Source: Polaromonas sp. (GTDB lineage: Bacteria; Pseudomonadota; Gammaproteobacteria; Burkholderiales; Burkholderiaceae_C). From it: a stretch of 8,451 nt of DNA. Below the pieces are notes generated by a model. That model was not told the origin of the DNA. It saw only the letters and a program-made list of their open reading frames with translations, and did no database searches. The stretch covers positions 1 through 8,451 of the forward strand of contig JANYFF010000182.1 of assembly GCA_025362825.1 (NCBI GenBank), in the 5' to 3' direction. Within the stretch, counting starts at the first letter, position 1, and each line of letters opens with the position of its first letter. Positions 6,486 to 8,451 of the stretch are shown piece after piece. The position numbers and the translations under genes are program-made.

Positions 6486-7483
6486 CAGGGGATGGCGCTA
6501 GGGATAGGGTTGGCAGCCCACACAGCGCCGCCGGCGCGCAGTCTGGCGGCCACGTCTTCGCCAAGCGCCTCAGCTTCGGCAAAGCTCTGCACCGAGGCAC
6601 TGGCCTGGGCGTGGACGATGGTTTTCAGCGGTCCGCTGACGATGCCATCGCCGCCAGGTGGATCACCCCAAGCAGCTTGGAGCAGCATGCCCACCCCGCC
6701 AGCGCCCGATGTCGGGCCGCGGGTAAACGCCGCCAGCGGCATCGAGCAACTGCCGCCCATGGCACGCGAAACCGTGCGTTCAGCCGTCACCGCCAGCCAG
6801 GTCGGCATATGGGCCAGCGCAGCCAGTGGTTCCAGCAGGTCGGCCCGGTGCGAGCAAACCTCAATGCCGAGGGCGCCCTGCCCAGCCGCGGGCAGCATGT
6901 CGCCCATGGGAAAAACAGAGCCGATGCGCGATTCGAGGCCCAATCGCTTCAGCCCGGCGGCCGCCAGCACAATTGCGTCGTACTGGCCCTCGTCCAGCTT
7001 GCGCAGCCGCGTGTCAAGGTTGCCGCGCAGCGGTTCAATCTTCAGGTCAGGCCGCAGGGCTTTGAGCAGCACCAGCCGGCGCAAGCTGGAGGTGCCGACC
7101 ACAGCGCCATGCGGTAATTCAGCCAGCGATGAAAACCGGTTCGAGACAAAGGCATCGTGCGGGTCTTCGCGCTCAAGCACACAGGCCAGCGCAAAGCCTT
7201 CGGGCAGGTCCATCGGCACGTCTTTGAGCGAGTGCACAGCCAGGTCGGCGCGCCCTTCGCTGAGCGCGACTTCGAGCTCCTTGACGAACAGGCCTTTGCC
7301 GCCGACCTTGCTCAGCGAACGGTCCAGTATCTGGTCACCCATCGTGGTCATGCCCAGTAGTTCGACCTGCCAGCCCAGGCGCGATTCAAGCAGAGCCTTG
7401 ACATGGTCGGCTTGCCACAAAGCCAGTCGGCTTTCGCGCGTGGCAATCACTACTTTTTGAATCGTTTGAACTGTTGCTGCCAC
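6485..7483 (-). CDS. hemC: Hydroxymethylbilane synthase (porphobilinogen deaminase), GTG start
   Basis: Cytosolic enzyme that joins four porphobilinogen units into linear hydroxymethylbilane on a covalently bound dipyrromethane cofactor. Numbered from the GTG at 7483, the 332-residue protein shows IATRESRLALWQ at the N-terminus, VHSLKDVP with catalytic Asp88 (E. coli D84), RGNLDTRLRKLD with Arg153 and Arg159 (E. coli R149/R155), PAAGQGALGIE, and MGGSCSMPLAAF with cofactor-attaching Cys246 (E. coli C242). The constant offset of four supports an intact fold. The frame stays open upstream to 7687, but that extension lies antisense to ppc and does not look like HemC. GTG at 7483 is the nearest plausible start before the conserved core; a GTG at 7450 would leave almost no leader. 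The ribosome site is weak. First gene of hemCDXY; its TGA overlaps the hemD ATG by one base. Confidence 0.95.
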   Translation of the reverse strand: MAATVQTIQKVVIATRESRLALWQADHVKALLESRLGWQVELLGMTTMGDQILDRSLSKVGGKGLFVKELEVALSEGRADLAVHSLKDVPMDLPEGFALACVLEREDPHDAFVSNRFSSLAELPHGAVVGTSSLRRLVLLKALRPDLKIEPLRGNLDTRLRKLDEGQYDAIVLAAAGLKRLGLESRIGSVFPMGDMLPAAGQGALGIEVCSHRADLLEPLAALAHMPTWLAVTAERTVSRAMGGSCSMPLAAFTRGPTSGAGGVGMLLQAAWGDPPGGDGIVSGPLKTIVHAQASASVQSFAEAEALGEDVAARLRAGGAVWAANPIPSAIP

Positions 7484-7553
7484 TCGTAACCCGCTTGTAA
7501 TCCGTGAGGTGATGGCAATGCTAGCATGCGGAGTTAAAAACAAGAGGGCCAAG
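7484..7553. promoter_or_regulatory. Divergent hemC/ppc control region
   Basis: Only about 70 nt (or 34 nt if ppc starts at 7518) separate the two divergent start codons, so the promoters must overlap or lie partly inside the opposite gene. I could not identify convincing -35/-10 pairs: a TTGCTG at 7474 with a TAATCC-like hexamer 18 nt later is the best for ppc and is poor. A perfect 10-bp palindrome, ATGCTAGCAT (7518-7527), lies near the centre and could be an operator or chance. Confidence 0.4.
7506..7513 (+). promoter_or_regulatory. ppc: Strong Shine-Dalgarno match upstream of the alternative ppc start
   Basis: GAGGTGAT matches eight bases of the canonical AAGGAGGTGATC ribosome site. Its GAGG core is followed by an in-frame ATG at 7518 at a usual distance (8 nt). 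A second site, AAGAGGG (7542-7548), precedes the ATG at 7554 at a 5-nt distance. Both starts are therefore possible, and choosing 7518 would add 12 residues (MLACGVKNKRAK). Confidence 0.5.
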
Positions 7554-8451
7554 ATGGTTACTTCCGCGCGCGTCAAAAAGAACAATGAAGCTGTCAAAGA
7601 GGGCGTCAAAACCACGGTGGGGAAAACATCGCGCAGCAGAGACAACGAGCGCCCGCTGGTCGAAGACATCCGCCTGCTAGGCCGCATCCTCGGCGACGTG
7701 ATTCGCGAGCAGGAAGGCGTAGCAGCCTACGAGTTAATCGAGCAGGTGCGCAAGCTGTCGGTGGCCTTTCGCCGCGACGCTGACCAGGAAGCCGACAAGG
7801 CCCTGAAGAAACTGCTCAAAAGCCTGTCGGGCGACCAGACCGTCAGCGTGATTCGCGCTTTCACCTACTTTAGCCACTTGGCCAACCTGGCCGAGGACCG
7901 GCACCACATCCGCCGCCGCGCCGTGCACGAGCGCGCCGGTGATACCCAGGAAGGCAGCATTGAAGTGGCCCTGGCCCGCCTGCGCTGGGCCGGCATAGCT
8001 CCCAAAACGATAGCAAACACGCTGGCTCACAGTTTTGTGTCGCCAGTGTTGACCGCCCACCCCACAGAAGTGCAGCGCAAAAGCATTCTGGATGCAGAGC
8101 GCGACATTGCCCAGCTGCTGACCGCGCGCGATGACATCAAGGCGCTGGCGCTTGCCGTCACGGCGGTGAGCCCGGCACGCGCTGCCAAGGATGCGCTGAC
8201 ACCACGCGAACTGGCGGCCAACGAGGCGCAGCTGCGCGCCCGCGTCATGCAGCTGTGGCAAACGCGTTTGCTGCGCTTTTCCAAGCTTACGGTGGTTGAC
8301 GAAATCGAAAATGCGCTGAGTTATTACGAGGCGACCTTTCTGCGCGAAATTCCCAAGCTTTACGCCAACCTGGAGCGCGAGCTGGGTAACCAGCCAGTGC
8401 ACAGCTTTTTACGGATGGGCCAGTGGATAGGCGGCGACCGCGACGGCAACC
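7554..8451 (+). CDS. ppc: Phosphoenolpyruvate carboxylase, N-terminal part (runs off the right edge)
   Basis: Anaplerotic enzyme that carboxylates phosphoenolpyruvate with bicarbonate to oxaloacetate. The frame is open from 7554 to the window end (299 codons) and has no stop here, so it is truncated by the window, not by mutation. Recognition rests on RPLVEDIRLLGRILGDVIRE (33-52), SFVSPVLTAHPTEVQRKSIL (160-179) with the catalytic His of TAHPTE at residue 169 (E. coli His138), and WIGGDRDGN at the window end. Some 600 residues are missing, including the C-terminal catalytic motifs. The leader of about 30 residues is basic and hydrophilic, longer than in E. coli. An in-frame ATG at 7518 with a good ribosome site is an equal alternative start. 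The gene is divergent from hemC, an arrangement I recall from other Burkholderiales. Confidence 0.96.
   Translation, partial: MVTSARVKKNNEAVKEGVKTTVGKTSRSRDNERPLVEDIRLLGRILGDVIREQEGVAAYELIEQVRKLSVAFRRDADQEADKALKKLLKSLSGDQTVSVIRAFTYFSHLANLAEDRHHIRRRAVHERAGDTQEGSIEVALARLRWAGIAPKTIANTLAHSFVSPVLTAHPTEVQRKSILDAERDIAQLLTARDDIKALALAVTAVSPARAAKDALTPRELAANEAQLRARVMQLWQTRLLRFSKLTVVDEIENALSYYEATFLREIPKLYANLERELGNQPVHSFLRMGQWIGGDRDGN

Noticed and set aside
7484..7687. N-terminal extension of hemC to an ATG at 7687 (400 residues)
   Set aside because: The extra 68 residues are the antisense of the ppc start region, are unlike HemC N-termini, and would fully overlap the ppc 5' end.
7993..8014. Possible third repeat copy in ppc: ATAGC twice, around CCCAAAACG
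   Set aside because: The copies of ATAGC are direct, not inverted, the GGGGCTA and GATTT blocks are absent, and the encoded protein (WAGIAPKTIANTLAHSF) looks like ordinary PEPC sequence without an insertion.
1..8451. tRNA, rRNA, CRISPR array, integrase or transposase, or a defence system
   Set aside because: None was seen on either strand; the gene content is housekeeping, and no spaced direct repeats or transposase motifs were found.

Overview
The window carries the 3' part of an RNase E gene (rne, + strand), a convergent four-gene heme-biosynthesis operon hemC-hemD-hemX-hemY read on the - strand, and the first third of a divergent phosphoenolpyruvate carboxylase gene (ppc, + strand). GC-rich DNA, a hemCDXY cluster divergent from ppc, and an RNase E with a Burkholderiales-type C-terminal peptide point to a betaproteobacterium. 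The dispersed repeats described below suggest family Comamonadaceae (Polaromonas/Rhodoferax-like). That placement comes from remembered family features, not from a search.

Layout. Bases 1-2767 are rne without its S1 domain: the catalytic core and Zn-link, then a very long Arg/Glu/Gly-rich disordered scaffold arm and a conserved C-terminal tail. Bases 2768-3160 are noncoding and hold two candidate terminators: a hairpin after rne that can work in both directions, and an inverted repeat with a T-run serving hemY. From 7483 down to 3161 the - strand reads hemC, hemD, hemX and hemY almost without gaps (1-nt overlap, 4-nt overlap, 17-nt gap). Bases 7484-7553 are the short divergent control region between hemC and ppc. 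ppc begins at about 7554 and runs off the right edge.

How the genes work together. HemC polymerises porphobilinogen to hydroxymethylbilane and HemD closes it to uroporphyrinogen III. HemX and HemY are membrane-anchored proteins that commonly accompany these enzymes but whose biochemical roles are poorly defined. PPC makes oxaloacetate, and RNase E processes and degrades RNA. No functional link of ppc or rne to heme is visible beyond their position.

The most unusual observation is a pair of diverged copies of one ~59-bp structured repeat. One lies in the linker of RNase E (2342-2400, - orientation) and one inside HemD (6163-6221, + orientation). They align without gaps at 35 of 59 positions. 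Both are read through in frame, and in HemD the copy appears as an extra internal peptide. This looks like a small non-autonomous palindromic element that has entered protein-coding genes. No new multi-gene system was found; the other genes are ordinary housekeeping genes.
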